From assembly GCA_002794515.1 (NCBI GenBank), contig PGTJ01000028.1:1-15431 (forward strand): DNA of 15,431 nt, given 5' to 3'. The stretch is from Phototrophicales bacterium (GTDB lineage: Bacteria > Chloroflexota > Anaerolineae > Aggregatilineales > Phototrophicaceae). The notes under the pieces are model-generated. The model was not told the origin of the DNA, made no database searches, and saw nothing but the letters and a program-made list of their open reading frames with translations. Numbering within the stretch: the stretch's first letter is position 1; every line of letters starts with the position of its first letter. This document shows positions 6,845 through 13,695 of this stretch, piece by piece. Both the position numbers and the translations under genes were made by a program.

Positions 6845-7552
6845 ATGGATGCCAGTGATGTGATTGTGGATATTCTTTACAAAGATAAAAAACAAAACAC
6901 ATATAAGATTGCTTTAATTCGGGCAATCAATGATATAGCAAACGAGTTTTGTGATTTATCTGACACAGAAGAAGTGATTGTTCCATTACGTAAAATAGCA
7001 GAATATTGGTTAGCATATTATTGGGTATTTGTAGATGTCGACAAACCAATTTGGCAAGCAGTCCACAAAAGTATAAATAAGCCTGATATGATATTTCGAG
7101 TTGCTTTGACAGAATTTCGCCAAGCATGGGAATATCAAGAAGGTAAAAATCATCTATGGCAAGGATATGTTGTCAAACAAGAGATCTATAAAAAATCAGA
7201 CAAATTATTGCAACAATATCATGATACATTAGTAGTCATCCAGAAAGGTGTCAAACAGCCGATTGTCTATGCTGGCACATCACAGCAAAAATATTTTGAT
7301 GAGCCACGAAAACGATCGGATTTTTATCAAATAGTTGCTATTCCCAATATAAACCCAGATGACATGTGTTTTGTAGTTCCCAGTTGGCTGTGGAAAATAT
7401 GCTTGGATAAATCAGAATGGGTGGAAGCGATGTGTGTAGATGCTTGGTGCTTGTTTATTCAAGACAAAGCCCATCATCTCAATCAACAACCGTTTAGCTA
7501 TGTTGATATTTATCCATTAGTGAGCTTGCGTCCTCATAAATTGCTTGGCTGA
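6845..7552 (+). CDS. Unrecognised island protein, like the N-terminal part of HNH-nuclease defence proteins
   Basis: This is a 235-residue soluble protein without signal or membrane segments. The N-terminal pattern (ILYKDKKQNTYKIALIRAI, then VPLRKIAEYWLAYYW) and a later VPSWLWKICLDKSEWVEA resemble, from memory, the non-nuclease part of HNH-endonuclease-domain proteins of about 350-400 aa found in defence loci. No C-x-x-C zinc knuckle or H-N-H triad follows, because the frame stops where the nuclease would be expected. It is therefore either a stand-alone partner or a truncated gene. No good ribosome site precedes the ATG at 6845, which is the first ATG after a stop at 6821. It is AT-rich compared with the NACHT gene. 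Its stop (7550-7552) is one base from the ATG of the mazG-like gene, so the two are probably translated together. The function is unknown. Confidence 0.6.
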   Translation: MDASDVIVDILYKDKKQNTYKIALIRAINDIANEFCDLSDTEEVIVPLRKIAEYWLAYYWVFVDVDKPIWQAVHKSINKPDMIFRVALTEFRQAWEYQEGKNHLWQGYVVKQEIYKKSDKLLQQYHDTLVVIQKGVKQPIVYAGTSQQKYFDEPRKRSDFYQIVAIPNINPDDMCFVVPSWLWKICLDKSEWVEAMCVDAWCLFIQDKAHHLNQQPFSYVDIYPLVSLRPHKLLG

Positions 7553-7553
7553 T

Positions 7554-7877
7554 ATGACAAAAATTTATAACAAACTTATACGCGATAAAATATTAGAAAT
7601 GATTGCCCGTGAGGGTAAGACATATGAGGTTGAAACATTGAATGATACTGACTATAAACAGGCATTACGAAATAAAGTTGTTGAGGAAGCCCAAGAGGTC
7701 TCTGCTGCATCAGACGATGATTTGATCACTGAAATTGCCGATTTATATGAGGTTATAGATGCTTTGATTGCTATATATGGATTATCAAAATCGGATATTA
7801 TCCAAAAACAACATGAAAGACGTGAAATACGCGGTGGATTTGATAAACGCCTCAAATTGATTAGCACATCAGATTAA
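7554..7877 (+). CDS. MazG-type nucleotide pyrophosphohydrolase
   Basis: This is a small all-alpha NTP pyrophosphatase of 107 aa, of the MazG/HisE-like type that hydrolyses (d)NTPs or modified nucleotides to the monophosphate and PPi. The opening YNKLIRDKI is typical of the family, and the metal-binding helices carry E44-E45-x-x-E48 and E60-x-x-D63, followed by RRE-RGGFDKRL (89-100). The ATG at 7554 follows the stop of the preceding gene as TGATATG, implying translational coupling; an in-frame TTG at 7545 is less likely. The last four codons (STSD) and the stop lie inside the 86-bp repeat, so this C-terminus comes from the repeat. In conflict loci such enzymes can act by depleting nucleotides; that role here is inference. 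Confidence 0.85.
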   Translation: MTKIYNKLIRDKILEMIAREGKTYEVETLNDTDYKQALRNKVVEEAQEVSAASDDDLITEIADLYEVIDALIAIYGLSKSDIIQKQHERREIRGGFDKRLKLISTSD

Positions 7878-7949
7878 ACAGACCTCGCATAGAGGTCTGT
7901 TTTTGGTGATAAGCTATTATTTCGGCGACATGCGAATAGCACCATCCAA
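7864..7949 (+). repeat. Right copy of the 86-bp direct repeat
   Basis: It is identical to 3453-3538. It spans the last 14 bases of the mazG-like gene, the bidirectional terminator and the last 33 bases (ten codons and stop) of the SDR gene. It lies in its functional context here, between two convergent genes. Confidence 0.95.
7876..7904 (+). terminator. Hairpin terminator between the mazG-like and SDR genes (right copy)
   Basis: It has the same 11-bp stem, GCATA loop and T5 tract as the left copy. It begins inside the stop codon of the mazG-like gene and ends 12 bases from the SDR stop, so it can end transcription from both sides. The plus-strand direction has the better U tract. Confidence 0.88.
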
Positions 7950-8684
7950 GCGAATCACTTCGCCATTCAGCATCGGATTTTCGATGATAGACGACACCAG
8001 CAACGCATACTCGCTCGGTTCGCCTAAGCGCGATGGAAATGGGACTTGTTGCCCCAATGACAAGCGTGCTTCTTCGGGCAACGCCGCCAATAAGGGGGTG
8101 TTGAACAGACCTGGGGCGATTGTCACCACGCGGATGCCACTGCGGGCTAAATCACGGGCAATCGGCAAGGTCATGCCGACGATCCCGCCTTTAGATGCCG
8201 AATACGCCGCCTGACCAATTTGACCATCAAACGCCGCCACCGATGCCGTATTCACAATGACCCCGCGTTCACCGTGTTCATTTGGGGTATTGGCTTCCAT
8301 TGCGGTAGCGGCTAAGCGGATGCAGTTGAATGTGCCGATGAGGTTGATTTTGATGACCGTCTCGAATATCTCAAGCGGATGTGGTCCATTTTTGCTAGTA
8401 GTACGCATTGCCATGCCCACACCCGCGCAATTCACCAAAATATTCACCGCACCAAAGGTACTTTTGGCGAGGTCAACGGCGGATTGTACATCGGCTTCGC
8501 TGGTGACATCTGTCTTGGCGAACCGCGCTTTGTCGCCGATGTCGTTGGCGACCATCGCACCTCTATCGGCATCGCGGTCTAAGATGACCACATTCGCCCC
8601 CAATGATGCCAATCGCCTTGCACTCGCTTCGCCTAAACCCGATGCGCCACCCGTGATTAGTGCCGTCATATTCTTAAAGTCCAT
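7917..8684 (-). CDS. SDR dehydrogenase, 3-hydroxyacyl-CoA dehydrogenase (HSD10-like) type
   Basis: This is a classical short-chain dehydrogenase of 255 aa, a usual length. The cofactor motif TGGASGLG is at 11-18; D36 at the end of the second strand favours NAD(H). NCAG (85-88), S148, Y161 and K165 (YSASK) form the full active site. The C-terminus GEVIRLDGAIRMSP and the PFPSRLGEPSEYA stretch resemble HSD17B10-type 3-hydroxy(-2-methyl)acyl-CoA dehydrogenases of fatty-acid or isoleucine breakdown; other SDR substrates cannot be excluded. AGGAG lies nine bases upstream of the ATG. Its final ten codons are duplicated 4.4 kb away at 3506-3538, which makes its 3' end the likely insertion target of the island, although the gene itself remains whole. 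Confidence 0.85.
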   Translation of the reverse strand: MDFKNMTALITGGASGLGEASARRLASLGANVVILDRDADRGAMVANDIGDKARFAKTDVTSEADVQSAVDLAKSTFGAVNILVNCAGVGMAMRTTSKNGPHPLEIFETVIKINLIGTFNCIRLAATAMEANTPNEHGERGVIVNTASVAAFDGQIGQAAYSASKGGIVGMTLPIARDLARSGIRVVTIAPGLFNTPLLAALPEEARLSLGQQVPFPSRLGEPSEYALLVSSIIENPMLNGEVIRLDGAIRMSPK

Positions 8685-8705
8685 CTTGAAAAACTCCTTT
8701 TTGAT

Positions 8706-8778
8706 GTATCCACAAAAAATTAATTTGCCATTTGATTATAACAAATCTGTGGATAATCAAATACCGATTCAAATCGGT
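8706..8778 (-). promoter_or_regulatory. SDR promoter region with a palindrome and two DnaA-box-like sites
   Basis: On the minus strand a perfect -10 TATAAT is at 8740-8735 with only weak -35 candidates. Just upstream lies the palindrome ACCGATTCAAATCGGT (8763-8778), 10 bases past the modB stop; it could be an operator or a weak modB terminator (no U tract). A consensus DnaA box TTATCCACA reads on the minus strand at 8756-8748, and GTATCCACA (one mismatch) on the plus strand at 8706-8714, facing each other around the -10. The -10 is the firmest element. Confidence 0.4.
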
Positions 8779-8787
8779 CACTCATCT

Positions 8788-9441
8788 TCATCCCTTATGA
8801 CGGGGCAACATAAAATTATACGTCAGCCATAAGATGGTGAATGCCAGTGAGGTCATGATGAGTACCATCAGATTGGCATCTTCATAACGCAGGGCTTGGA
8901 CGGCATCGTAAATCGCCAGTGGCATGGTCTGTGTGCGACCAGGGATGTTGCCCGCGACCATCAGTGTTGTGCCAAAATCGCCCAATGCGCGGGCTGTTCC
9001 CAATACAAATCCTGCCACAATCCCATTTTTGGCAATCGGTATGGTGATGCGAAATAAAACACGCCATTCCGATGCGCCATCGACACGGGCGGCATCTTCA
9101 ATTTCTTTATCCACATCCGCCAGCGCCGCCCGCGAGGCTTGTACCATCATCGGCAAACCCGCAATCGCGCCCGCAATCGCCGCACCTTGCCAAGTGAATA
9201 TCACCCGCAAACCGAGTGTTTCATATAAAAAACTGCCCCGCCCCAACATCAGTAACAGGTAATATCCAACGACCGTTGGCGGTAAGATGAGTGGCAAGTT
9301 GACCACCGTCTCTAAGATGAGCTTGCCCCGAAAATGACCGCGTGCCAGAATATACGATAAGATCAACCCCACGATGAAGATGAATGTTGCCGAGAGCGCT
9401 GTGGTTTGGATAGATAACCATAAGGGTCGCCAATCAATCAT
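8788..9441 (-). CDS. modB: ModB: molybdate ABC transporter permease
   Basis: This is the inner-membrane channel of the molybdate (or tungstate) importer, 217 aa. The start MIDWRPLWLS at 9441 is chosen because it overlaps the modA stop by eight bases and puts the first membrane helix at the usual place; an ATG at 9549 would add an unrelated leader out of modA. About five membrane helices are visible, with the ModB signature LPLILPPTVVGYYLL (49-63) and the cytoplasmic EAA loop (DAARVDGASEWRVLFRITIP, 116-135), where ModC would dock. No ATPase gene follows: the next gene is the SDR, about 100 bases on. ModC must therefore be encoded elsewhere. Confidence 0.9.
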   Translation of the reverse strand: MIDWRPLWLSIQTTALSATFIFIVGLILSYILARGHFRGKLILETVVNLPLILPPTVVGYYLLLMLGRGSFLYETLGLRVIFTWQGAAIAGAIAGLPMMVQASRAALADVDKEIEDAARVDGASEWRVLFRITIPIAKNGIVAGFVLGTARALGDFGTTLMVAGNIPGRTQTMPLAIYDAVQALRYEDANLMVLIMTSLAFTILWLTYNFMLPRHKG

Positions 9442-10246
9442 GTGTGCTGAATGGCTCCTCCCCAGGCAAGACAAATCCATACCGCCGCATAATTGGATGA
9501 CCAATCTCGCCATTGATGAACAAGGCAAAGGCGCGTGCTTCGGCTTCATGCGGGGTATTTTTAATCACGGCAAGGGCTTGCACCAGTGGATTATGCAAGC
9601 CTTCGGGCAATAAAACCCATTTGCCATCGCTCTGGATGCTCAATGATAGGGCGACAAGTGCCACATCCACATTGCCCGACTCGGCATATTGCAAGGTTTG
9701 GGCGATATTTTCGCCAAAGATCAATTTGGGTTGTAATTCATCCCATAATCCCGATGATTGCAACGCCTCTCGCGCCGCCACGCCATACGGCGCGTGTTCG
9801 GGATTGGCGATGGCGATCCGCTCGATGCGCGGATCGCGTAAATCGTCAATCGATGTGAATATCAAGGGGCTATCACGGCGCGTCCATAAGGTGATGCGCC
9901 CCACAGCATACACCGCACGGGTGTCGGGGATGATGAGACCCGCGTCTTCTAACTGTTGGATGAAACTCTGATTCGCCGCGGCGAACATATCCACTGGCGC
10001 ACCTTGTAATATTTGTTGTGCCAGTTGACCGGTCGAGCCGAAATTGAATTCGACTTTGATGCCTGTTTCTTGTGTGAATAATGCGCCAATTTCGGTGAAG
10101 GCGGGGATGAGGTCGGCGGCGGCAGAGACGGTCAGCGTGACATTCGATGTCGGTTGTGTGGTATTGCTGATGGCGGTTGATTCCCCTGCACACGCGCTCA
10201 AACAGACCATCAAACCCAGCCATACAATGGTTATTATCTTTGTCAT
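9434..10246 (-). CDS. modA: ModA: molybdate-binding lipoprotein
   Basis: This is the extracytoplasmic binding protein of the molybdate importer, 270 aa. It has a lipoprotein signal with lipobox LSAC (C19) and a short Ser/Thr-rich tether. The type II binding-protein fold is shown by VSAAADLIPAF (40-50), FNFGSTGQLAQQI (67-79, with the Ser/Thr that hold the oxyanion), DMFAAAN (86-92) and NPEHAPYG. The start is fixed by the ATGA overlap with the padR stop (10243-10246). Its stop overlaps the modB start by eight bases, so padR, modA and modB form one coupled transcript. Confidence 0.92.
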   Translation of the reverse strand: MTKIITIVWLGLMVCLSACAGESTAISNTTQPTSNVTLTVSAAADLIPAFTEIGALFTQETGIKVEFNFGSTGQLAQQILQGAPVDMFAAANQSFIQQLEDAGLIIPDTRAVYAVGRITLWTRRDSPLIFTSIDDLRDPRIERIAIANPEHAPYGVAAREALQSSGLWDELQPKLIFGENIAQTLQYAESGNVDVALVALSLSIQSDGKWVLLPEGLHNPLVQALAVIKNTPHEAEARAFALFINGEIGHPIMRRYGFVLPGEEPFSTHD

Positions 10247-10770
10247 GATTTTTCCTCGATTTCACACAATGGTAGCCAAGCCATAATTGCCCCCAATTGA
10301 CCAATCACCAAATCGGTCACAAGTGAATATGTGCCAAATAGGGCATGTTCCCGTTCTGTTTGCAAGCGCGATAATTCATCTTCGCAGGCACGTCTTTGTG
10401 CCTCGATAATCGGTGTTATCGGATGACCAAGCAGGCGGGCGATGTGTAATCTGCTGATGAATTCCACGCGGATTTTTCGCACACTCGCCGATGGATATGG
10501 ATGATTGAGCCATGCCATCAATTGCGATTCGCCCAAAGCGGTGATGTGATATTCAATGCGTGCAGGGCTGGTATCCGATTCGATAGCCCGCCCGATGATA
10601 TAGGTGTGTTGTTCGAGGCGTTTGAGGACATTATAAATCTGACTGGTGCTGAGTTTCCACACCCGTCCCAACTGTTCAGGATCATGAAAACAGGCGAGTA
10701 AATCATACCCATGTTGCGGTTTGTGATGTAACAAACCGAGTATCACCATATCGGGTGTGAGTGCGCTCAT
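10243..10770 (-). CDS. PadR-family transcriptional regulator of the modAB operon
   Basis: This is a 175-residue PadR protein. The N-terminal winged helix is at about 5-85 (VILGLLHHKPQHGYDL, then LSTSQIYNVLKRLEQ, and a wing with a basic and RIEYHIT segment), and a C-terminal Vir_act_alpha-type helical dimerisation part is at about 95-165 (FISRLHIARLL, ending in a WLPLCE helix). Its stop overlaps the modA start as ATGA, so it is made in step with modAB. Two palindromes over its own promoter suggest autorepression and control of the operon. PadR ligands are usually phenolics or other small organics; a molybdate-linked one is not familiar to me. The usual bacterial molybdate regulator is ModE, not PadR. 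Confidence 0.88.
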   Translation of the reverse strand: MSALTPDMVILGLLHHKPQHGYDLLACFHDPEQLGRVWKLSTSQIYNVLKRLEQHTYIIGRAIESDTSPARIEYHITALGESQLMAWLNHPYPSASVRKIRVEFISRLHIARLLGHPITPIIEAQRRACEDELSRLQTEREHALFGTYSLVTDLVIGQLGAIMAWLPLCEIEEKS

Positions 10771-10781
10771 GATTATTTATC

Positions 10782-10834
10782 CCTATTCCATCATAGAATA
10801 GGTTTATTCTACGGTAGAATAGGGGGTATTGCAA
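10782..10834 (-). promoter_or_regulatory. padR-modAB promoter with twin palindromic operators
   Basis: Palindrome 1 (10782-10802) is CCTATTC-N7-GAATAGG with one mismatched inner pair, centred at 10792. Palindrome 2 (10805-10821) is TATTCTACGGTAGAATA, perfect, centred at 10813. The centres are 21 bases apart, two helical turns, so dimers would bind the same face. On the minus strand a -35-like TTGCAA (10834-10829), 17 bases and TAGAAT (10811-10806, one off consensus) place palindrome 2 on the -10 and palindrome 1 around the start point, a repressor arrangement. The binding protein is most likely the adjacent PadR. Confidence 0.7.
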
Positions 10835-10840
10835 TGGGTG

Positions 10841-12349
10841 TTATTTGCCTAAATAGGTCATAATTGCATCATATTTGGGCGCATCAGCGCGGGGTTGGGT
10901 CTGATATTCCAGTATGCCCCAGCTTCCCCATTGTGATGGTGTTGCGATATGGCTGAAATTCATGAATAAGCCACCACCCAAATTTGACCATTGGTTCAGA
11001 TAGTCGATATATAATTCGCCCATGCGTGGGTGACGATTGGCGCTGATGAATAATTCTGTCAGGCGATCATCCCCTTCTGCGCCAAAAAATCCTGCCAGAT
11101 GTTGACCGCCTTCATATGCCACCAATTCGACCCCATATTGTGATGCGATACGCACATTATCGGTTATCCAACGGCGCACTTCACCCGCAATATGCGCTTG
11201 TGCTTCATCCAATACGCCATCGACACCACGCGCCAATACGGTATCAATCGTTTGTGGGTCGCCCAGATACCCGCCGAAATACGGGGCAATCGCCAACGCA
11301 TCGGCGCGGGTATACATGTCCTTGTAGGTCAAGACCTGTTCCCCCGTCCATGAATTGGCGGCTTGGGCGGCGAGGACGCGCACCAGGCGCTCTGTCCCGC
11401 CAAACACATCTTCCCATATGGCGAATATTTCGCCCGCACGTTGGCTGTGATAAAACAAACCCGCCTGAAAATCATCATCCGATAGCCCCAATGCCCGTCC
11501 TTGTTCAATCACATACCAGGCTTGGCTGAATTGATTGTTCCATGTCTCGTTGGAATATTCGATATAAACACGGCGATTCGGATTCAGATGGTCGCGCACA
11601 TAGGTGGCGAATTGGCGCACATAATCATCATCTGCCATATGTGGCATGTTGAACCACGCATCGGCATTGACCGTATTCGCCAATGCTACCATGATTTCTA
11701 CTGGCACACCATTCTCGTGCCATTGTGCATCGGTCGGTTTGGGGCGCTCATCCCACGAGACGATGGTGGCGTTATTGGTCGCCATCCAGTCCATGAAGCG
11801 TAACACGGTGAATCCGTCTAGGCTGGCTAAAAATTCGGGATGAAAAATTGCATTTGTGCCTTCAAATGTGGGCATATACACATGAATATTGCGGATCGGA
11901 TTTTGTGGATTGGTGGCGCGGATTTGCACCCATAAGCCATAATCACCATTGATGGTGAACACGATCCGCCCTTGTTCTTGGCTGATGATGGTCGCCGAAT
12001 TGAAATTGAAGCGAATATCGCCATCCCCGTCATAGGTCAGCACATATTCGCCTTGTGGATATATCCCGCCATCCAACATGACCGTCTCGGCATATTGGTT
12101 ATCGCGCAACGACATCACCCAACCATCTGGCGATACATCTAAATCACCACCTTCACCCCAGCCACATCCATCGCATTGCGAAATCCATGGGCGAGCGGTT
12201 TTGAATACATCTACAAATTGCCATATGGGATTCCAACTGGCGATGCCCGTCAGATTAGTGCCGATGGGTGCTTTATCGTCAGATTGTGCCATGATAATCG
12301 GCACGTTGAACACGATTAAAATGAGAATACAAATGTTGATGAGGCGCAT
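10841..12349 (-). CDS. Secreted clan GH-A-like (TIM-barrel) glycosidase-type protein
   Basis: This 502-residue protein has a clear signal peptide (1-21, cleavage near MAQS), so it is exported. The N-terminal ~170 residues look beta-rich (DGDGDIRFNFN); the rest looks like a TIM barrel. YIEYSNETWNN carries the Asn-Glu pair N267-E268 typical of the clan GH-A acid/base, and VAYEGGQH (E413) is a good nucleophile candidate. I recall such proteins annotated as cellulose-binding or unclassified glycoside hydrolases, and cannot name a GH family or substrate. There are two close cysteines (C60, C62), and a tryptophan- and glycine-rich end. AGGAG stands six bases before the ATG. It is upstream of padR on the same strand but separated by the padR promoter. 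Confidence 0.75.
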   Translation of the reverse strand: MRLINICILILIVFNVPIIMAQSDDKAPIGTNLTGIASWNPIWQFVDVFKTARPWISQCDGCGWGEGGDLDVSPDGWVMSLRDNQYAETVMLDGGIYPQGEYVLTYDGDGDIRFNFNSATIISQEQGRIVFTINGDYGLWVQIRATNPQNPIRNIHVYMPTFEGTNAIFHPEFLASLDGFTVLRFMDWMATNNATIVSWDERPKPTDAQWHENGVPVEIMVALANTVNADAWFNMPHMADDDYVRQFATYVRDHLNPNRRVYIEYSNETWNNQFSQAWYVIEQGRALGLSDDDFQAGLFYHSQRAGEIFAIWEDVFGGTERLVRVLAAQAANSWTGEQVLTYKDMYTRADALAIAPYFGGYLGDPQTIDTVLARGVDGVLDEAQAHIAGEVRRWITDNVRIASQYGVELVAYEGGQHLAGFFGAEGDDRLTELFISANRHPRMGELYIDYLNQWSNLGGGLFMNFSHIATPSQWGSWGILEYQTQPRADAPKYDAIMTYLGK

Positions 12350-12383
12350 GAAAAACTCCTAGCATAAATAAGGTCATGCGTCC

Positions 12384-12389
12384 ATTATA
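12384..12389 (-). promoter_or_regulatory. -10 element of the secreted-protein gene
   Basis: A perfect TATAAT on the minus strand lies about 35 bases before the ATG, in the 51-base gap after the MFS gene. No convincing -35 is visible at 15-19 bases (it would fall in the MFS 3' end). It suggests separate transcription of the glycosidase-like gene. Confidence 0.35.
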
Positions 12390-12400
12390 ATACCAAATGC

Positions 12401-13633
12401 TTAGGCGTGTTTTTTTTGATGTGGTTTGCTCGATAAAATGATGCCCAATGATAGCATCACTAAGCCGATGGCGACGATCAACACAAGGTCATAATTATGA
12501 AAACGGTCATATAACCAACCCGCCCCGACAGGGGATATTGTCCCAGCCATGGTCAAAAAGATGACCATGATACTCGATATGCGTCCATAATGAGCAGATC
12601 CGAACATATCGGCGAGGATAGACGGGCGCGCCAACGTATTCGCCCCAAATGCCATGCCAAAAAAGAGAATGAATGGGATGATCAGCCATAATCCCATGCC
12701 ACTCATGCCCAAAATGATGAGCGATAAGAATTGCATGGCGAACACCACCGCCACCATGATATAACTGGATGTCCGCATTTCGAGTGGGGCGAAAAATAAC
12801 CGACCGACCACCTGCATAATGCCGATAGACCCACTGGCGATTGCCGCCGTACTCGGATGAATGCCCATATCGGTCAAGATGGGGATGAAATGCACCCGTA
12901 TGGCGGATGCCGATAAATACGATAAGCTGAAGGTCAGGATGAGTACCCAAAAAAAGCGTGTGCGTATCGCCTCTGATAATGTGCTTCCTGTGATAGTCGG
13001 TGTTGCGTTGGTCGGATTTTTAACCCCGCCATCAGGCATATATCCCAAATCATCGGGTGTTCGCCGTAAAATCAGGGCATGGGGTAGGATGGTCGTCATT
13101 CCCAACAAGATGCCCAATATCAGCACCGCATTCCGCCACCCGCCCAAGTTGAGCAAAAAGTCGGCTAAGGGGACGAAGATGGTGCTGGCAAGCCCCGCGG
13201 CAAAGGTGATGAGCGCCAATGCAGTTGTGCGTTTTGTCACAAACCATTTTGCCACGATAGCAAAGGCTGTATCATATAACACCAGCGAGGCACACGCCCC
13301 TAATGCCATCCATAACACATAAAATGTGGTTAAATCGGTCACTTGTGACCACGCCACCATCAATAAACTCGCCAAAATCGAACCGATGGTCATCAAAAAA
13401 CGTCCACCGTGCTTATCGACCCACACCCCAACAGGATACGCCATAAAGCCCATCACCAGCAACCCCAACGAATATGCCCCAGTCAATTCCCCGCGTGACC
13501 AGCCTGTATCCACTTCCATCGGTTGTAGAAATACCGAAAAAGCATAATAGATGATGCCCCACGAGATGGTCTCGGTGATGGCGAGTGTGCAGACAATTGT
13601 CCAGCCATAATAGCGCTTAGGTGTGGTGGTCAT
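12401..13633 (-). CDS. MFS transporter (monocarboxylate/oxalate-formate-like)
   Basis: This is a 12-helix major facilitator of 410 aa. The start MTTTPKRYYGW at 13633 is preferred because the RYYGW-I/V lead into helix 1 is typical of the monocarboxylate and oxalate/formate-antiporter-like MFS branch; an ATG at 13702 would only add a leader. Motif A between helices 2 and 3 is seen as GVWVDKHGGR (69-78), and a large central cytoplasmic loop with RRTPDDLGY marks the two halves. The substrate is not predictable; the branch includes organic-anion carriers and also exporters in metalloid clusters. It lies downstream of the flavoprotein with a hairpin terminator between, so it may be partly co-transcribed. 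Confidence 0.85.
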   Translation of the reverse strand: MTTTPKRYYGWTIVCTLAITETISWGIIYYAFSVFLQPMEVDTGWSRGELTGAYSLGLLVMGFMAYPVGVWVDKHGGRFLMTIGSILASLLMVAWSQVTDLTTFYVLWMALGACASLVLYDTAFAIVAKWFVTKRTTALALITFAAGLASTIFVPLADFLLNLGGWRNAVLILGILLGMTTILPHALILRRTPDDLGYMPDGGVKNPTNATPTITGSTLSEAIRTRFFWVLILTFSLSYLSASAIRVHFIPILTDMGIHPSTAAIASGSIGIMQVVGRLFFAPLEMRTSSYIMVAVVFAMQFLSLIILGMSGMGLWLIIPFILFFGMAFGANTLARPSILADMFGSAHYGRISSIMVIFLTMAGTISPVGAGWLYDRFHNYDLVLIVAIGLVMLSLGIILSSKPHQKKHA

Positions 13634-13664
13634 GATGTGTGTCCGAAGAGATAAGTGTGCCAAT

Positions 13665-13695
13665 AAAAAGATTGGATGGCATATATACGCCACCC
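13665..13695 (-). terminator. Hairpin terminator or attenuator before the MFS gene
   Basis: On the minus strand GGGTGGC (13695-13689) pairs with GCCATCC (13680-13674) through seven pairs, one a G-U, with the loop GTATATAT, followed by a T5 run (13669-13665). It ends 31 bases before the MFS start and leaves no obvious room for a full promoter, so partial read-through (attenuation) from the flavoprotein gene is possible. Confidence 0.6.

Larger units (their letters stand above)
3453..7949. mobile_element. Direct-repeat-bounded conflict island (one unit of 4411 bp plus repeats)
   Basis: The segment is bounded by two identical 86-bp copies (3453-3538 and 7864-7949), offset by exactly 4411 bp. 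It carries three plus-strand genes (DUF4062-NACHT-FGE, an HNH-associated-like protein and a MazG-like protein), while every gene to the right and the gene to the left are on the minus strand. If one unit is removed, the hydrolase promoter, a terminator and the SDR 3' end become neighbours and both flanking genes are intact, so the empty site can be written down directly. No integrase, transposase or terminal inverted repeat was seen. The element would have to be mobilised in trans or have arisen by recombination. The 1.2 kb after 6682 is clearly more AT-rich (about 35-38% GC in lines sampled by eye), so the cargo is mosaic. Confidence 0.75.

Noticed and set aside
6536..7877. A DGR template repeat or reverse transcriptase inside the island
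   Set aside because: I looked for a second copy of the framework around 6599-6610 and for a YxDD-type protein and saw neither; the two downstream genes are not reverse transcriptases.
3453..7949. Insertion sequence or composite transposon
   Set aside because: There is no transposase and no terminal inverted repeats. The repeat is too long for a target-site duplication and contains host gene sequence.
9442..9549. Upstream start for modB
   Set aside because: The extra residues would be read wholly within modA and lack family likeness; the coupled ATG at 9441 gives the normal length.
11100..11850. Plus-strand open frames in the glycosidase-like gene
   Set aside because: They are shadows with compositions typical of antisense frames (many His, Pro and Arg); no ribosome sites.
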